Shown here: one piece after another, positions 1 to 12,276 of the stretch
How the letters are laid out: each line of letters opens with the position of its first letter
Numbering within the stretch: position 1 is the stretch's first letter
Notes under the pieces: generated by a model
The model's database searches: none
What the model was told of the DNA's origin: nothing
Seen by the model: the letters and a program-made list of their open reading frames with translations, nothing else
NCBI GenBank assembly: GCA_033239525.1
Contig: BSYO01000002.1
Span: 13,612,626-13,676,625 of the forward strand
DNA from: Nepenthes gracilis
Taxonomy: Eukaryota > Streptophyta > Magnoliopsida > Caryophyllales > Nepenthaceae
Direction of reading: 5' to 3'
DNA: 64,000 bases
Translations under genes and position numbers: made by a program

Positions 1-24
1 ATAGTGGTAGGCTTTTCGTAAGCG

Positions 25-44
25 CTTCCCGCAGACGGCGCCAA
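25..44 (-). other. Tat primer-binding site
   Basis: Minus-strand TTGGCGCCGTCTGCGGGAA lies 3 nt inside the LTR end. The same position is held by TTGACGCCATCTGTGGGAA at 46541 and by a decayed form at 58583. The primer tRNA is not assigned here. Confidence 0.8.
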
Positions 45-822
45 TGATGCGTACACTGATCCGACTTCAAGTATTCGGATTCTTCGATAGTTTGAACCGC
101 CCGTTCCACCGAGTATTTAATCCCCGCACACCACTAAAACGAACAAGAGGTCAACGTTATCGGCGAAAAGTTATCCCACCGAAAATACTCCGACGTTTAA
201 GTCAGTAAAACAGTCTTCAAGGGGAAGAAACTGAAAATAGAGAGAGAGAGAGTTTGAGTGTTTTATCCAGATATAAGAGAGACGTGAGGTCTTCTTGAAT
301 TTGGATGGTGGGAAGGCAGTAAACGGCCTTAAGGGCACGCTTGTTGCCTTAGGGTTTTTTGGGAGAACGAATGTGGCAGAAAAGGCAGGCTTCTGTGAGC
401 ACTCAATCGTCCCAGAAAACGTATGCACTTGGCTGTCTCGAAATGTGTAAGTTGTTGAAAGTATGGAAGAAAGCATCAACGAGAGCATGCCTTGAATAAG
501 GATTCAAGGGCTTCTTTTGTAGCCGAGAGGCCAATCATCCTTCTTTGGAAGAAGCGATTGCCTTCCCCCGATTTGCGGGCTGGGCTTGCCTTCCGAGTAG
601 ATGCGGTTGCCATGTGATCGTGATTGTTTCCTTGTGAGGCTGTCCACAACTTTCCAAATGGGCTTCTTTCCTCCTCAGCATATTACCGTTGGAGTACCTT
701 GGTTGGCAAGGAATAGAGAAGATCTGGCGCTTTCCTTCTTTGAAGGGCGCCAATCTCGTCAATATCCTTTCTGGTGTAAATTGAGATCGTGGAAGACGCT
801 TGGAAAGCTGTGGTTGGCTGTC

Positions 823-1127
823 TGATGGGTGGTGGGCCCAAACGGAGCAGGCTCATTACTGTAGAATGGCGTCATTTGGGCCCAATATATAGGGAGCAAA
901 CGGTCAACGTCTGAGTTGACCGTCAGCGTGCTGGCTGCCTTCGTGAAGAACGAAGGGAGAGTAGCTAGCGATCAACTGATGGGCTGTGGGCCAAAATAGA
1001 ATAGGCTCATCACTGTAGCAAAGCCTCTAAATGCCCAATCGAGCCGCGCAGAGACGGTCAACATTGCATTGACCGTTGGCGAGCAAGTTGGCCGCCAAGA
1101 CGGTCAACGCCAACGTTGACCATCTTG
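823..1127. repeat. 154-bp tandem duplication inside the LTR
   Basis: Copy 1 begins TGATGGGTGGTGGGCC at 823 and copy 2 begins TGATGGGCTGTGGGCC at 977. Both continue with a related 'aggctcat(t/c)actgtag' segment. Each carries a W-box palindrome exactly 77 bp after its start (900 and 1054), which shows that the palindrome was duplicated with the unit. Confidence 0.7.
900..1123. promoter_or_regulatory. Three inverted W-box pairs in the LTR U3
   Basis: GGTCAA and TTGACC face each other at 902-921, 1056-1074 and 1102-1121, with 7-8 bp between arms. TTGAC(C/T) is the core site of WRKY transcription factors (known); that these sites work here is inference. The same palindrome occurs at 45585-45608 and, slightly decayed, at 57519-57542 in LTRs of the same family. 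Confidence 0.6.
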
Positions 1128-1240
1128 GGCTTTCCAGTTCCTGGGCCCGTCTTCTTACTGGGCCGTCAAAAATATTGACTGGCCTTCTTGGGCTCCCGTT
1201 GACCTTTCTTTGGGTCAGCCCATTATTGGAGTACCCATCA

Positions 1241-4200
1241 GGTTTAAAGAAAAGAACTTTGATTATCAGCCTCAAGTTATGTATAAAATATTTTGGAATT
1301 TATATATCATGGAATCTAATTTAATCATATTTTATTTTAACATATTTTGATGCACATATATATTTATTTATGAAATTATATGACTTATTAAGTAATTGAC
1401 TAATACTTACTTTAATTTTTACTAACCTTTTAGATTAGAGGATTTTGATCATACTTGCAGGTAGATAAAGTTGACGAGAAGACTATCCAAGAAAATAGAA
1501 TTTGAAAATCGAATTATCTGAATAAATAGAAGGACATGTATAGTCAAGAATGGAACCCACTTTCAGGTAGATAAAGTTCACATCTTGACGCCGTTTTATT
1601 TGGGTCTTTGTTCGATGAATGAATAAGAAAGTTCAAGCAATTAAAGGTTAAAAGTTGTGTTTAAGATAATAATTAAATTAAGATATTTAAGGTGTAAGAA
1701 TTAATATAATCAGACTTCGAAATTATAACGTGATGAAATATACCACACTTGTGAGTATGAACCAAGTCTAATAATCCGGTGGCTTTAATCCATTAGAATT
1801 ATTACATCATAATACAACGATTCTTCTTCTAGTTCCTTGGCTTTTTAAAACCACAAAAATTTTCTTTTTTTCCTTTTTCAAACCTTTCTTGTTAGCATTA
1901 TTGAATAGAGACTTATTCTTGTACCTTTCTTTTGGAACTATCTAGCCTTGAACTAATTGGCAATAGACCAATTGATTTATCAACTAATATAAAAGAACCA
2001 TTTTCTCTTTTTAGACAAATCCTTTGCTACTTGCAATATATTATGTAACACAAATAATATCATACTTATCTTATTTATATTGTCGATTACAAATTTTGAT
2101 TAAAGTGTTTAAGTTGGATAACAGGATCACATCAACTTTCATCATATCCATATTTGCACCACGCATCTTCGGTTCGCAAATAAAGGAAATCAATATAAAT
2201 ATATGATCCCAAAGTAGAAATTGTTCCACCCTATTGGTGCACAATAACCTTTTTAATCATTTCATTTGTTTATGTGTAGATCTACTCTTTTTTCCTAAAC
2301 ATCTTATAAGATGCAAGAGCATATTTACAACGACCCAAATTTACATATTATCTACTTTAAACCATAGCTATTAGTCTACTATCATACAATTTTGTTTTTC
2401 CGAAATTTTTTAGAAGAAAGGGCCTGTTATTATAAAATTTTCTAATTCTTACAATAGGATGCATTTTCTCTCACTCCATAAGCGATGTGAAATACTAGAC
2501 ACCAAATCTCACACTCTATCCCACTTCAGAAATGACACCCCTGTTGCACGTAGCACGGTTTTAAATCGGCCTGGCACACATTCATACCTTTCTAGCTACA
2601 ATGGGCATTTATATCATTATATGGCGATTTGAGTTCATGTAATAATATTATCCACTATGAGCTATATTTTTGGGCCTACACAAGTATGGTTTTATTCTTT
2701 TAGAGTTTTCTTAGTAAAAAACATTATTGTGAAAATATCTAAACCTTATTAGAATACACATTTTCTCTCTTTTTCTAAACGATATGAGGTTTTAGACACC
2801 AACCCTTATACCTAACTGTAGCAATCCTGACCTGGTCGATGATCGTAGATTTGGGCCATCACGATGAATTCCAAATAACTCATAAATTATATAACATTTT
2901 GAAATAAAAACATTCATCCAACTCAACAAATAGTAGGGACACATCCACGAAATAAAATATCCAACAATATTGTCTAGCAAAATAAAATGACTTTCCGGCA
3001 CAAAAATAAGATGGTCTAGACTTCGAGACCCCTAACCTAAAACATTGTAGTAAGAGTATGATCTTTGACTAGCATTACAAATCCTGCTACAATTCAGAGC
3101 CAACAAAATATAACAAGTGAGCAAATCACTTAATAAATAGTGTTTATCAAAAATATATACATAGTAATAAATAGCTACAATTAGTCAATAATAATAAATA
3201 CAAATAAGAGTAAGTCAATTGCTCAAAAAAATATATAAATTTTTTATAATCAAATATATAGTTTATATCAAAACATACTAAAAGGAATAATGAATCAGAT
3301 GCAAGGTCATGAATTTTCATGACATTTATGCATAGATTTCAAATTCATTGTTTTAGTTCTTAATCTAACAATACGCTATAAAAAATATGTTTAAATCATA
3401 TTAATTTTTTAGGACCAAAAATCAATAGGATATCACCGACAAATGAGCAAATAATCAAAACTTGGGTTATCTATATTTTTACACAACTAAAACCCTAATA
3501 CTAATGCTCAAGGCTTATATGCCGACTGTCAACCATATAACCCAATACACATGGTCGAACGTCGCTTTCAACCTATGGATAATAGTTTGAATATTGATTA
3601 CCACCATAATATATCATTGTAGATTTCTACAATGGTTCATGCATGACGAAGGAATAACTCTACGCAAATACAAATATTATTTTTTATATTTTCTCATATC
3701 GAAAAAAATATCCATAATCTTCTCACAAAATGCAAACTTTTTATTATATTTCTTACATATATTTATCATACTGTGCATCAAATTTCTATAGGAACTTAAA
3801 TATGTAAATTTTAAAATATATAGAAGTTACATTATAAAATTCATACGCATATGGAACTCATTACACAAGAATTGTAAAAAATATTAGTAAAATTCTGTGA
3901 TTCTAATATCTTCTTTCAAATGTCAAGCATGTAAGGATAAATTAATAAAATTTTAGAATATACAAAGTATATACTTAGAGATTTTAAACATGTAAGAACA
4001 TTATACATGAATTTAAAGTATACAAGAAATATTTAAACATGATTTCAAAATACACATTAGTTGTAGTATAGAAAATCAATAGAATAATGCAATGTGTATG
4101 AATTAAAACATGGATTTCATACCAATTGTAGAGAAATAAGGATTGTGCATGCATTTGGTGAATAAACATTTTAGACATAAAAATATAATATATATGAGTA

Positions 4201-4837
4201 TTTAAAATAATAACTATCTATAGAGAGCAGAAGGAATAGTAATAAGAGAAAAGAGCATGGAATGCACTTGCCTTTTTCAAATTCACCAAAATTTCTCTTG
4301 AGTTTACTTTAAATATTCTCCTCTATCCTTTTCTCTCTCTTTCTTTCTCTTCTCCTCTTCTCCTTCTCTTTCTTATTTCAAAAATTTGAAAGAAATGACT
4401 GAAAGTTAACTTAATAGGACTTATATAGAAAATTGGCATACATGCATATATTAGGCGCTGAGACAGAACATTGTGGAGCATGAATATCCTTCAAGCACAT
4501 ATCAGTGATGGTAATCTGCCAAAAATGCACATAAACAATCCTCAGATGTGTATTAGGCGTGAGTAATCTATTAAAAGTGTGTTCGTGTGTCAATCAGGCA
4601 TCCCTCAAGCATGACCCTTCTACTCAAAACATATATATGCATGTACCAAGCATCGGTTAGATGTCATCAATTCGATATAACTCAATCCAAAAGTTGACTT
4701 TGTCTTAATTCTTCTATTGATATAGAAACTTTTATTTTCTTAATTTAATTAATCATAATTAAAATTATAATTTAAAACTCTACTTTACAAGACCAAGGGA
4801 AAGTTGAAGAGGTCACTAATTAGGATTTATCAATGAA
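1241..4837. other. AT-rich intergenic stretch without a recognisable gene
   Basis: Open frames are short and of low complexity, and none has a recognisable domain. Two segments near 2460-2515 and 2758-2810 resemble each other (both 'ttttctctc...gatgtga/gatatga...tagacacc'), so this is probably decayed repeat DNA. A segment at about 1390-1500 recurs at 24110-24225. A polypyrimidine tract lies at 4320-4378. Confidence 0.5.
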
Positions 4838-5828
4838 TATTACCGAGGTTTGTAGTTTCCTTCACTTGGCTTCATACTATAGGCATTTCGTTAAACTTTT
4901 TTTAGAATTGTTAAGACTTTAACTCAATTGACACCCAAGAATGTGGCATTTCTTAGGATAATGATGATAGTTGGCATTAATTGTTTTTGCTTTAGAGATA
5001 TAAAGGCATTACTTGTATAATAAAAAATTTATGGTATACTCCAATCATAAGAATTTAAAATATTTATTATCATAAAAAGAGCTAAATGTAAGGCAGTGAG
5101 ATTGGATGAACTTAATCAATGACTATAATTGAGAGATTGATATTAACCTAAAAAAGTAAACGCCGTTGTAGTTGTATTGAGCTGAAAATCAGCTAGCATT
5201 ATGGCCCACATGATGATTAAAAAATATGAGATATTAAATAAAATGAAGAACTAAGACATTTGGCTTCATTCATAAGATTTTACAATGTTATTTTCTTATT
5301 TTCAAGTGAAACCGATTATCATTGGAAGGATCAAGGAGCTGGAGATGAATCCCTTTCTAATGGATATTGATGAAAATTCAAGCAGTGAATCAAAAGTAAA
5401 TTTTAATAAGAGTTGATGAAATTTTTTAATTTCGTGATCACATTTGTATGCCCAATATAAAATAGCAGGTTTCACTGAAAGATTTATTATTTGTCAACAA
5501 ATTAAGACTAAATATCATAAATCAACAAGACTTTTATAGCCTTTGCTTATTCTTAATTAGAAATGGGATCATATTATGATAAATTTTGTGATTGGGTTGT
5601 TAAGAACTATAAGAAATTATGACACTATTTGGTAATAGTATATCAGTTGAATAAATCAAAGCAATTCATTTCAATAAAAACCACATTTATAGAGATCTTT
5701 TGACTTAATTTTATGTTAATGAAGTTGTGAGATTACATAGAATCTCAGTGTTGATTGTGTCAAATCAAGACCCAAGATTCATATTTAAATTTTGGGATAG
5801 CCTATAAAAAGAATTATGAGTAAAGGTT

Positions 5829-6283
5829 TTTTTTTTGTAAGTAAGTAAGTTTTATAAATAAAAGTGGAAAAAAAAGATACATAAGCAATGATCTATCTCC
5901 AAGTATTTTGTCGACTTGAATTTAGATCAAAGACGTTGGGGCATACCCCGAGGACCATGAAACATTTTACAAAACTAAAAAAATAAACAATTGGATAAAC
6001 AGACTTACAACCACAAATGCCAACAACCAGAACAATCAAAAGGAAGATAGAAAGTTCTAACTCCAAGTGTTTTGCTGACTATGAGGTAGAACATAGTTAT
6101 TGGGGTATACCCCGATCACAAATACACGGGAAATCATGTGTAGGCAAAGAAAACCTCCAAAAAGGAAACATATCGCCAACTAAAGAGCCAACAATTCTAA
6201 GCAAAGTTGAAATTCAACATGGTTTTTTATTTATAGACAAATGGTCAATTAGAGCAGACAAGTCAGATCTTTGAAAATATGTA
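5829..6283 (-). mobile_element. 5'-truncated LINE tail, minus strand
   Basis: Read on the minus strand it ends in CTTACTTACTTAC plus an A-run (plus-strand T-run 5827-5837). This is the terminal signature of the plus-strand LINEs ending near 19030 and 24000. An upstream block of type 'AAAACACTTGGAGTTAGAA' is also shared with them and appears twice here. It splits the chromovirus integrase. No coding part is left and no clear target-site duplication was found. Confidence 0.65.
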
Positions 6284-6527
6284 TAGAACATTTGTTTTAG
6301 AAATGAAAGATACTTGGAATAATTATTTTACATTGGCCTAGTTTGCTTACAATAACAACTATTAGTCTAATATTGGAGTAACACATTTTGAGGCCATGTA
6401 TGGAATGACATGTCAATTTATAATTAATTAAAAAGAGATAGGTGATCATAAACTTTTGAATTTAGAGATAATTTAGTAGGCTTTGAATAATATTAAATTG
6501 ATTTGATATTACTTGAAAGTTGCCCAT

Positions 6528-7618
6528 TGTTGGGTCCCAATATAATATAGGGCCCATAAAACACGGCCCAAAGGAAAGACCCAAGTGAAAAACCTAGAAG
6601 TGTTTTCCACAGATCAAGAAGGCTGGACAGTCCAAGAGACTCAAAACACGAGTTAGTGTCCCAAGAGCCAAGGCTACAACGAAGGTCTAAGAGAGGCCCC
6701 TTTGACCACAAGGAGCTCAAGGACATCACAAATGATATCCAGACACGAGGACAAGAAGAAGCCCAAGAACCCCCAGAAGCTCCACCAAGCCACAAATCAG
6801 TCCGAAAAGTCAAGAAGAGACTCGAGGACCCTCCACAAAAGTCCAAAGACCCTTCGAGGGCTGCCTTCCCCAATGAGTCCTCGAACCCACAAAGCAACAA
6901 GGCATGCCACGCGAGGACAAGGACCATCTCATACACGGCCGAGAACGCCAGCTAAGCAATTTCGTCGATTCCCAAGGAACCTGCAACCACTACTAGTCGC
7001 CGTCTCCACAGAGCACACTTGGTCAAATCGATACTGACGCTTAGACCCTGCGCACCTGGCATGCTCAGGCCTACCAGCAGCGCCAGCCTGCGTGTTACCC
7101 CGCACACGTCCCAACATTAAATGTGGCCAGTGGGACAGTTGACAGCCTCTCGGTCACCCGCTGGCTGCCACGTGTTCCTTCCCCAACGGCACATTTTTTT
7201 ATAAATACCTAGCAAAGGCTCTTGCCTAGGAGACTTTTCAACCCTTTCCTTCCCACTTACTCCAGAAGAAAAGCTCTTCTTTCCGGCTCATCCCAAACAC
7301 AAAGAAAAAAGACTTAGACTCTCCATTAGCACCTTCTACCTCCCTTCCCAACAAGAAGGAACAAAAGAATGACAAAACTTCCCAACGAAAGAAGCACAAG
7401 ACAAGAGACAATGAAGGAATCTATCCTAAACGCTTGTTTTCTGTAAAGACTTTCATCTAAATAGTGAAATATTTCTAAAGGTTCAGAACCTCGTAGTTTT
7501 TCCTCTTCATTCAAAGGAGGTTTTTCACGTAAAAATCTAGTCTCAATTTCTCCCTCTCCATATCTATCACCCCTAAACACTTGTGTTGCTCATGGACCCC
7601 GAGATCCAAGACGTAACA
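6528..7618 (+). mobile_element. Solo LTR of a Tat-type element inserted in the chromovirus integrase
   Basis: The LTR starts TGTTGGGTCCCAATATA and ends GACGTAACA (about 1091 bp). Its first 120 bp match the LTR start at 15335. It has a TATA box (TATAAATACC near 7200). It is flanked by CCCAT (6523-6527) and TCCAT (7619-7623), a 5-bp target-site duplication with one change. No internal region is present, as expected after LTR-LTR recombination. Chromovirus integrase reading resumes just after it. Confidence 0.8.
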
Positions 7619-8135
7619 TCCATATTCAATGTTATGCTAATTATAGAACATCTGATTTGTCTATTAAAGTAGACGATAATATATTCTTGAAAGTGTCTCC
7701 AAAAAAGAAAGTTGTGTGATTCTGTTTGAAAGAAAAGGTAAAGCTTAGATTTATTATACCATTCAAGATTTTAAAAGTGATCGAAGATGCAGCTTATAGG
7801 TTATCATTGGCACCCAATTTAGCTGATTTTCAAGTGTGTTCCACATTTCGATGTTTTGGAAGTATGTTTTCGATCCCTCACACATCATTTAATATAAACC
7901 ATTAAGGATTGGCAAATATTCAACTTATGTGAAATAGCCGGTTTAGATTCTAGGGAGGCAAGGTCAGTTCCTTCACACAAATGTGATACCCTTTGTTAAG
8001 GTATTTTGGAGAAATCATATAGCTGAAGAAGCTACTCGGGAGTACAAGGACGATATTGGATGGAAGTATCCACATTTGTTGCATCAACAACGTATACAAA
8101 TTTGGAGAATGGAATTTTATAAGAAATAAAGAATT

Positions 8136-9655
8136 GTAATGCCTATTTTTCATATATACATTATAATGTCATAATTAAATTGTATAAAAAAATTCTGTTA
8201 AAAATTACTGTATTGTTAAAGAAAAATTTGTTGAAAATTATTGTATTTTTGGAAGAAAAACTAAGCATTTATGGGGAATGGGTGACACTCATGCATTGTA
8301 GAGGCATGCTCATATGTGGATTAGTAGAATAAATAGCATTCGGGAGTGTATGTATCTCACCCATACGTGTATACATTTTGAATTTTGACTGATGAGCCAA
8401 CAAGTAGTACTCATATGCCAATCTACTTGTATAAGCAATTCTTTGTGATTACAGGTTCTTTTTGGATTGAGTTTAGTGATGTTAGGGAGAAAGAGAATGA
8501 TGATGGAGAGAAGAGGGGTAAGAAAGTAAAGGAAGTTGGTTTCAAAGCTCTTTCGGATTATATCAAATTAATATTTGACTTAGGGAAAGTACACTAATCT
8601 CCTTTCTTCATTTATTGTTAATATATTGAAATTATTCCTTTTGATCTTCATTTAAACATGTATCCATGTGACCCTTTATTATCTTTTTTATGCTTACTTT
8701 TGCATGCATGTCCATTTATTTGAAGATCATGAGATTTTGAAGGATTATACCCAATTTCTTGATATTGTTCATACATATTGAAATTCTTGAATATTGAAAC
8801 TTACGTATCATTTTTATATAAATATTTAACAAAAATTTTACTTTTAAATTTGTAATGATTATTTCTTTTTTCTAATTAAAGAAATTATATATTTGTTATT
8901 TATTATAAGATCATTTATTTTGACTAAATAAGAATTATTATAGAGAATTTATAAAACATATTTAAATATATTTTAATATATTATTTATAAATAAAAAAAT
9001 AAAATCTAAAATCCTATAGCTCGAAAAGTAATGTTTGACCCTATTTATATAAAATTACATATAGTCAACTTTTTATGGGTCTTAAATAGTAACATATGGA
9101 CTTAAACTATAGAAAAACTTTTATAACCCGATTTTTAATATTCAGTATTCTTTGGTGTGGGCTTTATTAGTCATTGATTCTTATATTTTTTGAAAGCTTT
9201 TATTGATAGATTGACACTTCAAATATTTTTATATATGATTTTTATCATTATTTCTTAAGTTTTATTCATGTATATCCTATATATAAATTATATATATTTT
9301 GACAGCGTTAGACTCACTCTATTTGATTTTTATAACCTTTCACATTAGTAAGCTAAATCTCTTGTAGGATTTTAGACGAATGACAATTTAAGAATTAGTA
9401 GTTCAGGATATTTTATTTGCTTGTAAATATTGTATTGAGATTTGACTTTTATCTTTAATGATCATTTTGCTTTTTGGCAAGCTGGGTTAGGGCCAATGAG
9501 CCTCATTTGTAAACTATTGTATGATTTCAATATTAGTATTTTGAATCTAGATTGGTAGATGTCCTTCCTTTAACTTGGGTGTGGATTGTGCAAGTACATT
9601 AATAGTAAGGCCGAATTAGGAGAGTTCAGCCTATCTAGAGACTATGCAGGATTTA
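8136..9655. other. AT-rich stretch without a recognisable gene
   Basis: It probably includes the decayed 3' LTR of the chromovirus ending at 8135. An open frame at 8385-8597 (70 codons, lysine- and glutamate-rich end) has no recognisable domain and no supporting context. The segment 8880-9200 resembles 15600-15930 (for example, both carry 'tttaatattca' followed by 'ctcatattttt' or 'cttatattttt'), so it is likely an old dispersed repeat. Confidence 0.4.
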
Positions 9656-9824
9656 CTTTGTTTTTGTTAATAGTATTGTTTGTAGGGTAGGGGATCGGTT
9701 TTGCTCGAGTTAAGTTTATTCAATGTTACTTACATTAAAATCCTTTGTTTTTGTTAATAGTATTGTTTGTAGGGTAGTGGATCGGTTTTGCTCGAGTAAA
9801 GTTTATTCAATGTTACTTACATTA
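9656..9824. repeat. Tandem duplication, 87-bp period, nearly identical
   Basis: Copy 1 starts CTTTGTTTTTGTTAATAG at 9656 and copy 2 starts identically at 9743. Only about two differences are seen over roughly 80 bp, so the duplication is recent compared with its surroundings. Confidence 0.9.
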
Positions 9825-9872
9825 TTTTATTTGTGTGTTTGCACCAAGATTGTGACAGCTCTGACATTCAAA

Positions 9873-9950
9873 TGAGGCTCTTATGATCATCAAAGGCTGG
9901 GTTATAACAATTGAGGCTCTTATGATCATCAAAGGCTGGGTTATAACAAT
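9873..9950. repeat. Perfect 39-bp direct duplication
   Basis: TGAGGCTCTTATGATCATC and the following 20 bases occur at 9873-9911 and again, unchanged, at 9912-9950. Confidence 0.95.
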
Positions 9951-11174
9951 TAATAATTTAATAGATTAATACAATTCAATCAACAATAAAATATTTATGA
10001 AGTACTATTATTACACTATCAATGAACAGTTTTACAACTTATATAAATATTTTAAAAATTACAAATCTATAACATTAATAGTGTTGAATACACAGATCTA
10101 GATATTCCTACAGTAACAATCAAAGGATGTTCGAATGTTGGCATAATTCATGAGTAATGTTCAAATGTTGATTCAAGCTCTACCCAAAATGTTACTTATC
10201 GTAGGATTTCTCATGAAATTATCAAAGTAAAACATTACAAAATTTCATGAAATTAAGCATATATCTTCTATTCTTTACTTATCCTAGGATTTCTCATGAA
10301 AGCTTTCATTTTGATCAATATTAATAGAATAAAACAGGAAGAATAAAGGAGATTTTCAAGAAAGATGGTGGTTCACTGGCCTCGATTGGTCTCCTATAGA
10401 TAACTTTGGCACAGATGGCCTCCCTTTTCTTCTCTTCATGCACAGCTTCTCAACTTTGATCATGAAGTGGTGGTGCGCATAGAAAACTAGGAAAAGGCAA
10501 GAAGTTCTCTAGGTTTTCTAGACAAGAGGTTTTCCACTCTTTTAATCTTCTCTTCCAAATCCGAAATAATGCTCTCCTCCTCCGGCCTGTCACTTTTCTC
10601 TCTTTATTTTGCCCAAGACAACGCAAAAATTTCAGTTAAACATAGAGAGCTAGGGTTTTATGAGGGGAGTGGGGAGTGTCTAGGGTTTAATTTTTATCCT
10701 CCATAAATATGATTATTTACTTAATAAAATATATTCATAAAATAAGGTTGATGGCTAGAAGCTATCAAGGCAAGGGAAAGGGGTGCTCCTCTAGGATTTT
10801 ACTAAGGTTAAGGTTTTGGGGTCCTTTTTATTATTTTATACTTCCACTGTATTTAATTATTTTACGATGTTATAACACACAAAATGAATACCTAAAGGTT
10901 TGGAATTAATTGGCACAAATAAGAACAGTAGCCACCAATATTATTAATAATAGCTACATCACCGAATTAAGTAAAAACTGTTAATGTAGAGATTTATCAA
11001 AATATTCCCAAACCAACTTCGCAAAATCAATGTGTCCAAGCCCTTTATGATATCAGTATTGGCCTAAATATAGATTATAAGCTTTAAAAAGTAAGACCTA
11101 CATATTAATTTCTTCAATTAATGATTATTATTGAGTATACATTCAATTGAATCAAAATAAAATACTGAGATATT
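9951..11174. other. AT-rich stretch, possible decayed LTR of the adjacent minus-strand chromovirus
   Basis: No gene or domain was recognised. The position immediately downstream, in minus orientation, of the chromodomain remnant at 11229 is where a 3' LTR would lie, but I could not place LTR ends. The open frame at 10709-10909 has no recognisable content. Confidence 0.3.
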
Positions 11175-12010
11175 ACAATCATCCCTTCTTCAAAAAATTG
11201 TCCTCAGAATACATACTTTAGTAATCAAATAAATGCGAATAATTTTCCTTCAGCTCTTCTTCAAGCTCTCATGGTGGTTTACCTTCATTATAATGCTTCC
11301 ATAACACCTTCACCATCAGAATTATATTGCTTAACAAAATTACCTCCTAACAATTTAGCACATAAACTTGTTGCCCCTCGAATGAGGAGTCCTCATGATC
11401 TCAAAGTGGTGCATAGTCGAGGACGTCTGATGGTTCATTAACATACTTTCACAACATCGAAATATAAAAGACAGTATTATTGATAATGTTAGCTGTAGTG
11501 TTAATCTACAAGCTAACTCGCCAATACGCTCCAAGATTTTAGAAAGTCCCATAAAGTGCCGTGAAAGCTTCTCTTGAATCTGACTTTAACAACACCTTTT
11601 CATGGAAAGACCTCTAGGAAAACTTCATACCTAACATTGAACTATAAATCTTGTCTCCTCTAAATAGTATAATTTTTTGGTCTATTGTGGGCAACTAATT
11701 GACGGTCTTTGATAAGTCTGATTTTATCTATAGTCTTTTACACTATATTGTGCTTCATAATCCTCCATTTTCAATGTTCTCCCAATTGACTAGTAATCTG
11801 CACTTCCTCCATTACAACACTTTGAAAGGATCCAAACCTATAATTGCTTGATACTTATCATTGTAAGCAAATTTCACCAAAGATAAATATAAATTCTAGC
11901 TGCCTCTAAGATCTAGTACCGACATCTATAACTGGCCCTCCAAAATATGAATAGTCTGCTTGAACAGCACATTTGTCTGAGGATAGAATGTTGTATTGAA
12001 TCTCAACTAT
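11175..12010 (-). pseudogene. Minus-strand chromovirus integrase C-terminus and chromodomain remnant
   Basis: Minus-strand frames give, in order: FNTTFYPQTN (integrase core near its glutamate), VLDLRGSW, FAYNDKYQAIIGLDPF, the C-terminal segment with FYISMLKYV-type sequence, and the chromodomain around 11229-11310 (MVKVLWKHYNEGKPP, ELEEELKENYSHLF). This order is that of Tekay/Del-like chromoviruses. Many stops and shifts are present and the upstream pol domains are missing. It is inactive. Confidence 0.75.
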
Positions 12011-12276
12011 GCCCCCAACTGTAAGGTATGGATATAAAATTATATTTTAATGATAATAGATTAAATTAAGTCAAAATATTAATATTAATTAAAATTTAGA
12101 GTTAATATTACATCAGCCCAAGCACGCGGGCTGATGTAACATAAGGACTTAAAATGGCCCTGGAGGCCACGCAATGTAACACGTGTACATCAATAAAAAC
12201 GTCCCTTCATTATGTCCATTATGTAGTATTCTCGTGCTCTCTCATCAACAACAAAGCAACTCACAACTCAAAGCAA

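Larger units (their letters stand above)
1..1240 (-). mobile_element. 5' LTR and primer-binding site of a minus-strand Tat (Ty3/gypsy) retrotransposon, rest outside the window
   Basis: Read on the minus strand, the LTR begins TGATGGGTAC at 1240 and ends GTACGCA at 48 (about 1193 bp). A primer-binding site follows at once, so the element body extends to the left of the window. The end, the PBS and the stretch before it match the 5' LTR ends at 46537 and 58579. The start matches the LTR start at 57398, and the three LTRs have nearly the same length (about 1190, 1190 and 1182 bp), so they are one family. No coding sequence of this copy is visible. Confidence 0.85.
4838..8135 (+). pseudogene. Ancient chromovirus (Ty3/gypsy) pol remnant: RT end, RNase H, integrase, chromodomain
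   Basis: Three-frame reading gives a collinear but heavily decayed chromovirus polyprotein. The end of reverse transcriptase is at 4838-4990 (FLHLASYYRHFVK, then LTQLTPKNVAFL). RNase H is at about 5030-5220 (VYSNHKNLKYLL, KELNVRQ). The integrase zinc finger and core are at about 5465-5825 (ICQQIK, KWDHIMINFVIGLL, IVSNQDPRF), and more core is at 6284-6527 (FAYNNNY, FEAMYGMTC). The integrase C-terminus is at 7630-7760 (IFLKVSPKKKVV) and the chromodomain at about 7980-8085 (KVFWRNHIAEEAT, then WKYPHLL). Integrase aspartates are changed (MDF to INF, SD to SN) and stops and frameshifts are many, so it is dead. It is cut by a minus-strand LINE tail and by a solo LTR. The family assignment comes from recognised motif order; exact ends are unclear. 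Confidence 0.8.

Noticed and set aside
8385..8597. Small protein-coding gene of 70 codons
   Set aside because: No recognisable domain, no other exons and decayed repeat surroundings; the open frame is short enough to occur by chance.
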